A DNA stretch of 64,000 nt from Verrucomicrobiia bacterium (lineage in GTDB: Bacteria > Verrucomicrobiota > Verrucomicrobiia > Verrucomicrobiales > DEV007). The stretch is taken from contig JAUIAH010000007.1 of the NCBI GenBank assembly GCA_030425385.1, positions 62,001 to 126,000 of the forward strand, in the 5' to 3' direction. Under the pieces are notes generated by a model, which worked only from the letters and a program-made list of their open reading frames with translations, did no database searches and was not told the DNA's origin. The position numbers and the translations under genes were made by a program. Every line of letters begins with the position of its first letter. Position 1 is the stretch's first letter. Shown piece by piece: positions 10,124-18,932 of this stretch.

Positions 10124-10795
10124 ATGATCCACTCGCTTGGTATTCGCGCTCTCATTCTCTCTGGGCTCCTGATGGTTCCTGGCCATGCAGCCACCCAATT
10201 GGTTTTGTGGACCTTCGGTGCCAGTGCGGCTGAGTTCACCACGACGCCAACGAGCGGCGTTCAGAGTGGCACCGCCTCGCTTTCTCTTGGTGGAGGTGAA
10301 TTGGATGCCAATGGTAAGGATGGGACGCCCTATACCGACATCGTCGGCATGTCGCATGAGGAGGGTCAGGCCGCAGCCTGGGAAGATATCAAAGTGACAG
10401 GTCCCGATGCGGAGATCCTCATTCAATTCTCCACCTTGGGCTATCGGGACATTGCGATCCGATTCGACTATCGTTCAGAGGCGGCCGAGGCCTTCGACTT
10501 TGCCTACGAATCGACCCCCGATACCTGGGTGCAACTTCACGACAATGAGCCAATCACTGTCGGTTGGAGCGGCTCGGATTTCAGCAGCTTCTCCTCGAGC
10601 TTCAGTGGCACCACGGCAATTGAGAACAATCCTAGTGTGACTTTCCGGATCGACGATCTCGAAGAGGGCAATGGCAATGACCGCTTTGCTATCGACAATT
10701 TCGAAATCACAGGAACGGCGATCATTCCAGAGCCGAGCACAACCCTGCTCATGATGTTAGGGCTTGGAGCCTTTGGGACGCGCCGTCGTCGCTAA
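10124..10795 (+). CDS. PEP-CTERM sorting domain protein
   Basis: A 223-residue exported protein. An N-terminal signal sequence (IRALILSGLLMVPGHAATQ) is followed by a beta-rich domain of about 170 residues (QLVLWTFGAS, DIAIRFDYRSEAAEAFDFAY, TVTFR-like strands) without a recognised catalytic motif. The C-terminus is a textbook PEP-CTERM tail: IIPEPSTTLLMMLGLGAFG followed by four Arg. Such tails are recognised and cleaved by an exosortase at the inner membrane; no exosortase is present in this window. The stop codon overlaps the stop region of the minus-strand gene that follows (convergent, four-base overlap). Function of the mature domain is unknown; family members are often matrix or surface proteins. 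Confidence 0.88.
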   Translation: MIHSLGIRALILSGLLMVPGHAATQLVLWTFGASAAEFTTTPTSGVQSGTASLSLGGGELDANGKDGTPYTDIVGMSHEEGQAAAWEDIKVTGPDAEILIQFSTLGYRDIAIRFDYRSEAAEAFDFAYESTPDTWVQLHDNEPITVGWSGSDFSSFSSSFSGTTAIENNPSVTFRIDDLEEGNGNDRFAIDNFEITGTAIIPEPSTTLLMMLGLGAFGTRRRR

Positions 10796-12816
10796 CGTGG
10801 AATGATCACGCGCCGTCGACCGGTGGCACTGGCAGGCTGGGTGGGATAAGGATCCTTCGTGAAGAGCGCTTCGTAAGGTGGGAGGGCGTCGGGCTGGAGG
10901 CGTTGCACCAGGTAATGGAGTTCGCCTGATGAGATGAAGTCGCTCTCTGACCCGGAAAGGCCGGCCTTGGGTGAGCGACTGATCTGTGCGACTAGCAGTC
11001 CCACATAGCGCTCGCGGTGTAGTTGCGTGAAGAGGGAAGCGTTGAAATCCGCACTCACGCCTCGGCGAGTGCTGTCGTGGAAGCTTCCAGATCTCACCTC
11101 GTCTCGGAGATCATACGCGATGATGCCCAAACTGCTTCCCCGACCGAGCTTCTTGGAGGCCTTCCCTCCATCACGATTCAAGATGATCAACGTCGTGAGA
11201 GATCCAGTGAACGTCTGCGAATGCGCACGTACATACCCCCTAGAGAAAGCATCAACCTCTCGTCCATCGTTGCTGGCGATCACCACCTGAAGGGCCTGAA
11301 GTTCAAAGCTCTTGTTAGGATTATCCCACGCGATTTCAACGGTCGTGGCATCCGTCATACGCATGCGAAAGCTAAGCGGCCGGATCTCGGGCACCAAGGT
11401 CATGGCAATGGCAGATTCGCGGGTCCACGGCAAGAGAGGCAAATCCTTCACATGAGGTTGCCAATGCCAGAGGCTCTGCTGAGGAAACATGCAGAACCGT
11501 GCCATGGGATCATCCAAGGCCAGACGGTGTTCCCGTGCACCGGCAGACTCCGCATCCACCATGATGGTCTGGACGCCTCCTCCCGCACTCACTTCGGTGA
11601 CCGTGCTCATCCACACTTCGCCCTTCACATGATTCAATGAAAGTCCTAACAGGATCGCGAGAATGCAGAAAGTAGCCACCATGGATCCTAACAACCACAG
11701 GAACCGTCGCCGCGGCCATTTGCGAAAGAGCCAGGCAAAGGGGCCGGTAAAGAACGCGCAGCCCAGTGCAAAGAGCAGGCACCAGCGCTTCGTGGCCGCT
11801 GCGCGGTCTCCGATGGCTCGCAAATAGCGTCCACGTCCGTAGCGCGACGTTCCAAAGTCATTGGGAGTCGCGATCGGAGAGATACGAGGGCGCGCATCAT
11901 CCAAGAGCTCGTACAGCCAGGCGTTGGCCTCGCGTGCATCATGGCGCAACGCTTCCGGAGGATAGCGGACAAGTTTACCCAAGCCCACCGGAACCACGCG
12001 TGCGTCTCTTTCAGCGATCTCATAAGGGATCGCACTGGCCAAGCGCGTTTCAAAGGCGCGTGCATGCGCAGGCACCATGACTATGCCACCGAAAGCTAAG
12101 GATTCTGCTAGTGCCTGCTCCTGCCCCCGGGTGAGTTGATCCAGTGCTTCAGTGCCTAACAAGACGCCATCGACGAGCCGATAGGGAATGCTCTCACTCG
12201 GCAACGCCCAGGGCGGCAGGCGATCCTGATGAATGTCGCGTTTGCCCTTGCCAATCGTGCCGTTGAGGCGCCTCTTGGTCGTGGGATCGATCAGATTGGT
12301 GGGTTGAGTGGGGCCCGCCTCCAAGAGCGCCTCCTGAGTCACCGTCCACAAACGGATCCGCTCCTCACGGAGACGCCGCCCCCCAACCAGGTTCACGCCT
12401 TCGCAATAATGATAGCGTCGCCACAGCGGCTCTCCATTCTCATCTTGAATCTCCAGAACGAAGCCCCGTTCACCCAGATCATGAAAGCTCAGCAAGCGCG
12501 TTTGACGCGCCTGCTGCCCCAGTTCAAAGGGCTCCGAGGCGTGCACGGCATGACGATAGATCTGTGTCCCACCGACATGGAGAATGACAATGCGTCCCCG
12601 CAGAACCTGGTCCGTGCGATTCTCCAAACGTAGGGCGGCCACATTTGCTTGATCCGCAAAGAGCGTGTCGGCAAAGCCCGCGCGATAGGCGACCTCGAGC
12701 TGGCTGCTATCTAGTTGTAGCGTCTCTGAAGGATCCTCCTTCTCGCGGCGGTTCCGTTCTTGCGCTTTGGTCCAACTGCTCCAAAGGCAAAGCCATAACA
12801 TCAATAGAATCCTCAC
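10792..12816 (-). CDS. Large exported/membrane auxiliary protein of an ABC-2 transporter operon
   Basis: Not assigned to a named family. The start is taken as GTG 12816: AAAGGAGG lies just upstream and the GTG overlaps the permease stop as GTGA, while the longer frame from 12861 has no such support. This gives 674 residues. The N-terminus is a signal sequence (ILLMLWLCLWSSWTKAQE), then a beta-rich region (LRLENRTDQVLRGRIVILHVGG), then a central pair of membrane helices near residues 345-395 (CLLFALGCAFFTGPFAWLF; LLGSMVATFCILAILLG), then a second beta-rich extracytoplasmic part. The layout recalls auxiliary proteins of ABC-2 systems, with a partner domain held outside the membrane. Its place as third gene of the operon suggests it works with the exporter; this is inference. 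Confidence 0.65.
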   Translation of the reverse strand: MRILLMLWLCLWSSWTKAQERNRREKEDPSETLQLDSSQLEVAYRAGFADTLFADQANVAALRLENRTDQVLRGRIVILHVGGTQIYRHAVHASEPFELGQQARQTRLLSFHDLGERGFVLEIQDENGEPLWRRYHYCEGVNLVGGRRLREERIRLWTVTQEALLEAGPTQPTNLIDPTTKRRLNGTIGKGKRDIHQDRLPPWALPSESIPYRLVDGVLLGTEALDQLTRGQEQALAESLAFGGIVMVPAHARAFETRLASAIPYEIAERDARVVPVGLGKLVRYPPEALRHDAREANAWLYELLDDARPRISPIATPNDFGTSRYGRGRYLRAIGDRAAATKRWCLLFALGCAFFTGPFAWLFRKWPRRRFLWLLGSMVATFCILAILLGLSLNHVKGEVWMSTVTEVSAGGGVQTIMVDAESAGAREHRLALDDPMARFCMFPQQSLWHWQPHVKDLPLLPWTRESAIAMTLVPEIRPLSFRMRMTDATTVEIAWDNPNKSFELQALQVVIASNDGREVDAFSRGYVRAHSQTFTGSLTTLIILNRDGGKASKKLGRGSSLGIIAYDLRDEVRSGSFHDSTRRGVSADFNASLFTQLHRERYVGLLVAQISRSPKAGLSGSESDFISSGELHYLVQRLQPDALPPYEALFTKDPYPTQPASATGRRRVIIPR

Positions 12817-14564
12817 AAGGTCCTCCTTTCGAGGGAACGGCGGTGCTTGCTTGAGAGCCAAGTGAAAAGTCCTGCCGCTGTCAGGTAGTAGATACCTGAG
12901 AACCAGAAGCCGCGCTGTGCATCCCTATAGCTGAGTTGGTGCGCAGGTTCATCGATGGTGGTAAGGAACATTGTGATCGGATGGGCCACGGATAACCACG
13001 GCGCGCGGTAGGGTTCCACGTCCTTATCCACGCCGAGATTCACCAGCAACTCTACCCAAGTTGGAAGGTAGGCTAACAAGCACATCATGAAGAAACTCAG
13101 CAACACCGCAGTGGACTTGCCCCGCTTACCAAGAAGCATCCACCGCACACACGCGTAGAATGCCATCGCCATGGCGAGCACGAGCGACGTCAAGATGAAG
13201 CTTCGCTCCTGAAGAGGCATCTCCCGTAGGGGGCCGTCGTAGTAGTGATACATCCCGAAATCCAACCCCAACCAAACAGGCAACCTGGCAAAGGCAAACC
13301 AAAGCAGGAAGAAATTCACCAGAGCCCAAAAGGTATTCAACTGGCCCGCCTCCCAACGCCGATTCACCAAGCGTTCTGCCGTCCAGCCGTCGGCAAAGAG
13401 CGCCACATTCCATCCGATGAATCCAAGAAGGAGAAAGAACTGCATCACATAAAAGCCTTCTTCCGTGCGGGGAAACCACCAGTAGAGCCAGATCATCCCG
13501 AGGCCTAGGAGAGTCACAAAGATCATCTCACGAAGCTCCCATCGCCGCCAGAAATCGCGTGCTCGCCAGTGGTGCGAGCCGTTCTCGTAGAGGAAACTAA
13601 GCTCCCCTTGACGTCGCAATCCCCAGCGGCGCTTGAGCCAACTGGCGCGCTTCTTGTCCCCTGGCAGAATCACTTCGCCAAAAGTGTTCATTCCCGGTGC
13701 CAGGGCATTGATAGGACCTAACATCACGGCCATCAAGCCGCCGATGAGAATCAGGAGAGAGACCGCTACATAGACGATCAGGTGGGACGGAGTGAGCGAG
13801 AGCCCGGGGATGCCGCCAAGAAAGAAATCATCCATGGCCGGACCACGGATCCCGCGAGCTTCGAACAACTGATAGAAGAGGCTCATGATCGTTCCCGTAG
13901 GCGTGACTCCGAGAGGATGCGGGCTGAAAGGGAAGAGCCCAGCGAAAGCGCTGAATCCAAAGAGCAGGATGATCACGGGCAAAGCCGCCCATTCTGAGAA
14001 CAACGTCGAGGCAGCCAGTGTCGCGATCGCGAGCACATGCACGTAGAGAAAGAGTACCGTGAGACAGAGCACTACTTCCTCAAGCGAGACGCCGCCGAAG
14101 CTCAGGCAGAGAAGGAAGTAGGGCAGGCTTGCAATGAGCATGATGAGAAAGAAGACTTCTTGGCCCACCACCTTGCCTGCGACCAAGCGCCAGGGAGTGA
14201 TCCCGCTGAGGACGAGCTGATCAAAGTAACGCCCCATCCGTGGCCCCACAAAGATGCCAAAGATGCGAATCGGGATAAACACGGTTAGAAAGAATGTCAG
14301 GGCCAGGAAGATGCCGCCACAGAAGAGGCGTCCCATTCCCATGGAAGCCACGATCTGCGAAACCTCGTGACGGGGTGGCAAATTGGTCACCAGTTGGTAA
14401 ACGAGAACCAAGCTGCCCAGGATGAGCGCATTGAGAATGAGGAACCAAGTCCCTAGACGCCAGGGCGAGGTGATGGTGGCGGCGTCCCGTTCCCAGCTGG
14501 GGCTGAGTCGCATGTCGCGCCAGTTTCCCACAAGGTGCTCACCCATTCGGAGCACTGCATTCAT
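12813..14564 (-). CDS. ABC-2 type transporter permease
   Basis: A 583-residue polytopic membrane protein with roughly a dozen hydrophobic segments, for example FLILNALILGSLVLVYQLV, GGIFLALTFFLTVFIPI and EVFFLIMLIASLPYFLLCL. The first six-helix block has the ABC-2 look: a cytoplasmic segment, then GPRMGRYFDQLVLSGITPWRLVAGKVVGQ, which resembles the coupling region seen before the second helix in such permeases. The start ATG 14564 overlaps the ATPase stop as ATGA and is preceded by GGGGAGG. It presumably forms the channel for the ATPase encoded upstream. The substrate is not deducible; export of a lipid, polymer or surface component is typical for this class. Confidence 0.82.
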   Translation of the reverse strand: MNAVLRMGEHLVGNWRDMRLSPSWERDAATITSPWRLGTWFLILNALILGSLVLVYQLVTNLPPRHEVSQIVASMGMGRLFCGGIFLALTFFLTVFIPIRIFGIFVGPRMGRYFDQLVLSGITPWRLVAGKVVGQEVFFLIMLIASLPYFLLCLSFGGVSLEEVVLCLTVLFLYVHVLAIATLAASTLFSEWAALPVIILLFGFSAFAGLFPFSPHPLGVTPTGTIMSLFYQLFEARGIRGPAMDDFFLGGIPGLSLTPSHLIVYVAVSLLILIGGLMAVMLGPINALAPGMNTFGEVILPGDKKRASWLKRRWGLRRQGELSFLYENGSHHWRARDFWRRWELREMIFVTLLGLGMIWLYWWFPRTEEGFYVMQFFLLLGFIGWNVALFADGWTAERLVNRRWEAGQLNTFWALVNFFLLWFAFARLPVWLGLDFGMYHYYDGPLREMPLQERSFILTSLVLAMAMAFYACVRWMLLGKRGKSTAVLLSFFMMCLLAYLPTWVELLVNLGVDKDVEPYRAPWLSVAHPITMFLTTIDEPAHQLSYRDAQRGFWFSGIYYLTAAGLFTWLSSKHRRSLERRTL

Positions 14565-15499
14565 GTCACCTCCCCCTTGGTTGATTGAATAAAGAGAGTT
14601 TCTAGATCAGAAGTGGCGTCTGTAAGACCGAGTATCTCGATCTCGTTATCTAACAAATGTCTTAGAAGGGGATTGCCATTCGATTCCGAGTATTCTACCT
14701 CCAGGTGACCAGGCTTGTGGATCGTCGATCGCGTCACGGTCGCCAGCTCGGTGAGACAAGCATGAGCAGCCTCTGTCTGAGGCTCAGGCACACGCAAGCG
14801 AATGCGACGTCCGCTCGTGCGCATGTCATCCCGCAGCTGGGACACGTCGCCGGCCACCGCCACCTTGCCCGCCTCCATGATGAGAACGTGCGAACAGATG
14901 CTCTCCAAATCCTTGAGGATGTGCGAGCTGATGACAATCGTCTTTCCCAGGCCTGCCAGCTCTTGCAGAATCTCACGGACTTCCACCCTGGCCCGGGGAT
15001 CCAAACCACTGGACGGTTCGTCCAGAATCAACAGTTCGGGATCGTGAATCAAGGTCTTGGCCAGGAGCAGACGCTGTTTGTTTCCAGTGGAAAGGCCGCC
15101 TACTGCGACCTCATCGCGCCCTTGAAGATCTGTTAGTTCCAGCGCTTGATCGATGGCGTCATCCCAGCCATGTTTGGGCAATCCTGCCAAACAGGCGAAG
15201 TAGCGCATGTACTCCCTGATATTCAAATCGCGCGGCACGCCGAACTCGGCCGGCATGAAGCCCATCCGTCTGCGGATCTCACGCGGCTCCCGAATGGCAT
15301 CGTGACCCGCTATCTGGATCTCGCCAGTGTCGGGCTTCGCCAAGGTGGCCAGCATCCGCAGCAAAGTCGTCTTGCCAGCACCATTGGGCCCTATCAGCCC
15401 CAGCGTTTGGCCTCGATCCACTTCCAAACTGACCTCCCTCACGGCAGCGATGTCATCATAGACTTTGGTTAACGCGTGCGCCGTGATCATGAGGGACAT
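14561..15499 (-). CDS. ABC transporter ATP-binding protein
   Basis: A 312-residue ABC ATPase. Walker A is GPNGAGKTT, the Q-loop region is MGFMPAEFGV, the signature is a variant, LSTGNKQRL in place of LSGGQ, Walker B is LLILDEPSSGLD and the switch His is in VISSHIL. The C-terminal 80 residues (RIRLRVPEPQTEAAHACL) are the extension found in ABC-2 exporters such as the CcmA/NatA type. Upstream in-frame codons reach 15535, but MSLMITAHALTKVYDD from 15499 is the natural N-terminus; ATG 15490 is equally possible. It is the first gene of an ATPase-permease-auxiliary operon joined by stop/start overlaps. Confidence 0.88.
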   Translation of the reverse strand: MSLMITAHALTKVYDDIAAVREVSLEVDRGQTLGLIGPNGAGKTTLLRMLATLAKPDTGEIQIAGHDAIREPREIRRRMGFMPAEFGVPRDLNIREYMRYFACLAGLPKHGWDDAIDQALELTDLQGRDEVAVGGLSTGNKQRLLLAKTLIHDPELLILDEPSSGLDPRARVEVREILQELAGLGKTIVISSHILKDLESICSHVLIMEAGKVAVAGDVSQLRDDMRTSGRRIRLRVPEPQTEAAHACLTELATVTRSTIHKPGHLEVEYSESNGNPLLRHLLDNEIEILGLTDATSDLETLFIQSTKGEVT

Positions 15500-15600
15500 T
15501 CGGCGAGATGTTAGCGCGCTGCGAGAGGAGGGCAAGATCTAGTCGCCGTCGGTCGCAAGAAGATCATTGAATCTTGCGAATTCATCTCTTTCATAAACCC

Positions 15601-17913
15601 ATGCCTTCCCCTTGGTTCGGTTGGGGCGTTCCCCTCCTCAAACGTCATTGGTCCCTCCGTTGGGGACAATGCCCGCACTGTGGCGAGGCGACGTTTCGTC
15701 CCAGTCACGACGCCACGCGGATGGTTGTGTTTCTTGGCTTTCCAGTGTTTCCGCTAGGCAAGGTGCATGTGCATGAGTGTTGTCAGCACTGTGGGACTGC
15801 AGAAACACACGCCTTGGAGACTTGGGAGGAGCAGCGCGACGAGCATCTCATTCCCGCTCTCGAACGATTGTCAGAGCATCCAAGTGATGTAAAGGCGGTG
15901 GCAAGTGCTCTTGAGGCCATGAGCCGTTATGGAGAGGCGGATGAGTTTGCCGCCCTTGCCCCGCAGGTGGAGTCCGCTTTCCCCCATCAGCCTGAAACCT
16001 TGAGCCAACTCGCATGGTGCCATGGGCATTTCGCACGCTTCGGGGACGCCACGCGCCTTTACCAGCAAGCCGCGTTGCTGGATGATCAGCCCTCACGTCA
16101 TCACATTGCTAACGCCTATGAGGCTCTGCCAGAGGGCGATCCACCTAAAGAGCCTAACATGTTTTGGCAAGGATTGCAGTGTCTGCTCCTACCACTCCTA
16201 CTTCTCATCGGACTCACGGTCTATGCCTCGCAAACGTTCGCCACACGAGTGACCCAGGTCTACCTCGTGAACGGGACGCCGCGTGCCTATCCAATCAAGA
16301 TCAACGACGAGCCTCCCGTGGAGATCCCCGCGCACGGACTCGCGCAGGTAGCTCTGCAACCTGGCCTCATCCGAGTGGCGCCAGTGACGGGATCGGCGTT
16401 CACTTTCGATGCATTTCAGTTCGACCTGACCCCCGGACGGGGGGCGCGTCCGACGACGGCAGTGATCAATCCTGACAGAGTGGCGGTGATTTCTTGGGAA
16501 GAGCTCGTCTATCACTTGGAGGATCCTGGCAAAGCACACGAAGCGAACGAAGACCAGTTCGCCCTCCATGCCGGGGAGCCCTTCTACCTCTTCTATGGGA
16601 TCACGGATCACTTTGAAGATCCTCCTGAGGCCCTAGAGTTGCACTCCAATCATCGCGAGACCTACCGTTACGTGCTGCATCATCAGGGAAACGAGCCCCC
16701 CGTGAGCCTATGTTCGCTGTTGCTTGGTCAGGGTGAAATGGACTTGGCCCTCGATTTCTGCCTGCAGAGCTTGCGGCTTGATCCAGAGGAGACCAACCTG
16801 CTGCCCTTCCTTCTGGAACTCGCGCCTACGGAACTCTCTTTAGCGTTTCTGCAAGAGCGGCTGGAGGATCGTCCCGTGCGCTTGTCATGGCATCGTCATT
16901 TCATTGCTCTCTCCAAACTGCTCGGGAAAGGAGATTCTTTGCAACAACGGTATCAACCCATGGCCGAGGCGGATCCTGACAATGGCACGTTGCAGTTTCT
17001 GCTAGGATTGACGATCGACGACCCTGATGCGGCCTATGCGCATTTCTTGAAAGCGTCCCGCCTAGGATCGCCCGAGGCACTCTATCGCGTCAGTCAGCGG
17101 CAAGCCGCGGAAGGCGAGTTTGACAAAGCGCTCGCCTCCATTACGCAAGCGCTTGCGGTGATTCCGAATGAAGCCGCCTTTCGTCAGCTAGAGGAGGATT
17201 TGTTAGTAGCGACCAATCGAGCAGATGTGCTGATCAAGCGAGTACGCGCACGCTTGGATGAAGAGCCATTGGATCAATCAGCTGCCATGATGCTGGCAGG
17301 ACTTTACGAATGGCAGGGCGATCGTGAACGTGCACAGAAGACGACCGATCGATTCATCCAAGCCATAGCCATGGACGGAGCGCTCCTATCGGAGGAGACT
17401 GCGCTCTATCGGGAAGCGTTTCAGACGGTGCGGGCAGAGTGGGCCGGCGATGCTGAGCGCTTTCTCGCCGCAGATCCTGGAATGGATGAAGCAGCGACGA
17501 TCCAGGGGTATGTGCTCAAGGGCGATTTCGAAGGAGCCGCCAATGCCATCGACCGTGCCTCCACCGATCCCTTCGTGCACCTGCTTCTCTACGCGCTTGC
17601 CAGTCCCTTGGAAACGTGTCGGACGCTAGCGGAAGCACAATTGTTTCAAGCGATTCGGCTGCTGGAGGATGCTGAGGAGGGTGATGGACCGACCATGGCG
17701 GCTTGGTTTCGGTCCAAGGCGTCGCCTCCAGAGCGGGAGGCGCTCTCGCGGATCGCACTTCCCAATCATCAGCGCCGAATGGTTCTCTTCGCCTTGGCAC
17801 GACGGCATCCGGATTCGGCCGAGATCTACCTCGCGCTCGCGAAGAAACTCAACTACACGAGAATCTTTCCCTATCTTGTTCTGAAGAATGCGTTGAAGGG
17901 GGAAATGCCATGA
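15601..17913 (+). CDS. Zinc-ribbon, TPR and single-helix membrane protein
   Basis: A 770-residue protein not assigned to a named family. The first 70 residues carry two CxxC pairs (CPHCGEATF and CCQHCGTAE), typical of a small zinc ribbon. TPR-like helices follow (LERLSEHPSDVKAVASALEAM, LSQLAWCHGHFARFGDATRLYQQAALL). One membrane helix lies near 195-215 (LQCLLLPLLLLIGLTVYAS), then a beta-sandwich-like stretch (YLVNGTPRAYPIKINDEPPVEIPAHG) and a long second TPR array to the C-terminus. Start ATG 15601 is preferred to the TTG at 15574. The stop overlaps the dipeptide epimerase start (ATGA). TPR proteins of this type scaffold complexes; the partner is unknown. Confidence 0.75.
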   Translation: MPSPWFGWGVPLLKRHWSLRWGQCPHCGEATFRPSHDATRMVVFLGFPVFPLGKVHVHECCQHCGTAETHALETWEEQRDEHLIPALERLSEHPSDVKAVASALEAMSRYGEADEFAALAPQVESAFPHQPETLSQLAWCHGHFARFGDATRLYQQAALLDDQPSRHHIANAYEALPEGDPPKEPNMFWQGLQCLLLPLLLLIGLTVYASQTFATRVTQVYLVNGTPRAYPIKINDEPPVEIPAHGLAQVALQPGLIRVAPVTGSAFTFDAFQFDLTPGRGARPTTAVINPDRVAVISWEELVYHLEDPGKAHEANEDQFALHAGEPFYLFYGITDHFEDPPEALELHSNHRETYRYVLHHQGNEPPVSLCSLLLGQGEMDLALDFCLQSLRLDPEETNLLPFLLELAPTELSLAFLQERLEDRPVRLSWHRHFIALSKLLGKGDSLQQRYQPMAEADPDNGTLQFLLGLTIDDPDAAYAHFLKASRLGSPEALYRVSQRQAAEGEFDKALASITQALAVIPNEAAFRQLEEDLLVATNRADVLIKRVRARLDEEPLDQSAAMMLAGLYEWQGDRERAQKTTDRFIQAIAMDGALLSEETALYREAFQTVRAEWAGDAERFLAADPGMDEAATIQGYVLKGDFEGAANAIDRASTDPFVHLLLYALASPLETCRTLAEAQLFQAIRLLEDAEEGDGPTMAAWFRSKASPPEREALSRIALPNHQRRMVLFALARRHPDSAEIYLALAKKLNYTRIFPYLVLKNALKGEMP

Positions 17914-18932
17914 AGCTTCATTGGGAAACAAAGATACTGGAAACGCGCTGGGCCTGGCGCATCGCGCGTGGCGCGTTCTCCGAGATACGCTATCACTACA
18001 TCACGCTGGAGCACGAGGGCATCACCGGATATGGAGAAGCTGCGCACAATGGACGCTATGGCGAAACGTTAGAGACGATCGGTGAGTTCCTTGCCAAGGC
18101 AAAGCGTGTGCTCGAAGCCGCGAATCCCTGCTGCTACGAGCCTCTGATTGGCAAGATCCACGAGTTGGCCAAGGGGCAGCACGCCGCCAAGGCAGCGATT
18201 GACATGGCCTTGCACGACTGGGCTGCGCAGCGACTTGGATGCCCCTTACATGAGTTGTGGGGGCTCGATCCCGCCCGGATCCCCCTTACAAGTTACTCTC
18301 TCGGCATCGATGAAGAGTCCGTCCTCGTACAGAAGTTGGCTGAGGCAGAACCCTATCCGATACTCAAGATCAAGCTGGGAACGCCTGATGATGAGGCCAT
18401 TGTCAGGACAGTGCGTCGTCACACAGACAAGGTGTTGCGAGTAGATGCCAATGAAGGATGGACGGATCGGGAGTTAGCGCGCGATCGTGTGGCGATGTTA
18501 GAAGAGATGAATGTGGAATTTGTAGAGCAACCGTTGCCTGCAGACCGGCTCGATGACGTCGCGTGGTTGCGTTCCGAGAGTGCTTTGCCTTTGGTAGCAG
18601 ATGAAGATGTGACCGCCCCCGCCTCGTTGAAGGCTTTAGCGGCTGCCTATGATGGTGTGAATTTGAAAGTGATGAAAGTGGGTGGCTTGCTACGCACCTT
18701 GCAAATGATTCACACGGCGCGAAGCTTGGGACTCAAGGTGATGTTAGGATGCATGATCGAGTCCTCCCTCGGCATCACCGCTGCCGCTCACCTGGCACCC
18801 TTGGTTGATTGGGCGGACCTTGATGGGTATCTCCTCTTGAAGGATGATCCCTTTCAAGGGGTGCTCGCTACGGGTGGCCAATTGAGTTTGCCGGGGCGGC
18901 CAGGCATTGGCGTGCAAGCGGCGGCGGCATGA
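17910..18932 (+). CDS. Dipeptide epimerase (L-Ala-D/L-Glu epimerase type), enolase superfamily
   Basis: A 340-residue member of the muconate-lactonizing subgroup of the enolase superfamily. The first catalytic Lys pair is in LKIKLG (near residue 150), the metal ligands are in RVDANEGW, in FVEQPLP and in VADEDV, and the second catalytic Lys is in LKVMKVGG, the full set for a 1,1-proton-transfer epimerase. These enzymes invert L-Ala-D-Glu from recycled murein peptides to L-Ala-L-Glu so that ordinary peptidases can use it. The start is ATG 17910, overlapping the previous stop as ATGA; a frame extending back to 17703 runs inside the upstream gene and lacks family similarity. The next gene overlaps by ATGA as well. 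Substrate specificity in this group varies, so other dipeptides are possible. Confidence 0.87.
   Translation: MKLHWETKILETRWAWRIARGAFSEIRYHYITLEHEGITGYGEAAHNGRYGETLETIGEFLAKAKRVLEAANPCCYEPLIGKIHELAKGQHAAKAAIDMALHDWAAQRLGCPLHELWGLDPARIPLTSYSLGIDEESVLVQKLAEAEPYPILKIKLGTPDDEAIVRTVRRHTDKVLRVDANEGWTDRELARDRVAMLEEMNVEFVEQPLPADRLDDVAWLRSESALPLVADEDVTAPASLKALAAAYDGVNLKVMKVGGLLRTLQMIHTARSLGLKVMLGCMIESSLGITAAAHLAPLVDWADLDGYLLLKDDPFQGVLATGGQLSLPGRPGIGVQAAAA

Noticed and set aside
12817-12861. ATG 12861 as start of the ABC auxiliary protein.
   Set aside because: GTG 12816 has a strong AAAGGAGG site and a GTGA overlap and begins directly with a signal sequence.
17703-17909. Upstream extension of the dipeptide epimerase frame.
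   Set aside because: It runs inside the TPR gene in another frame and lacks enolase-superfamily sequence; ATG 17910 has an ATGA overlap.
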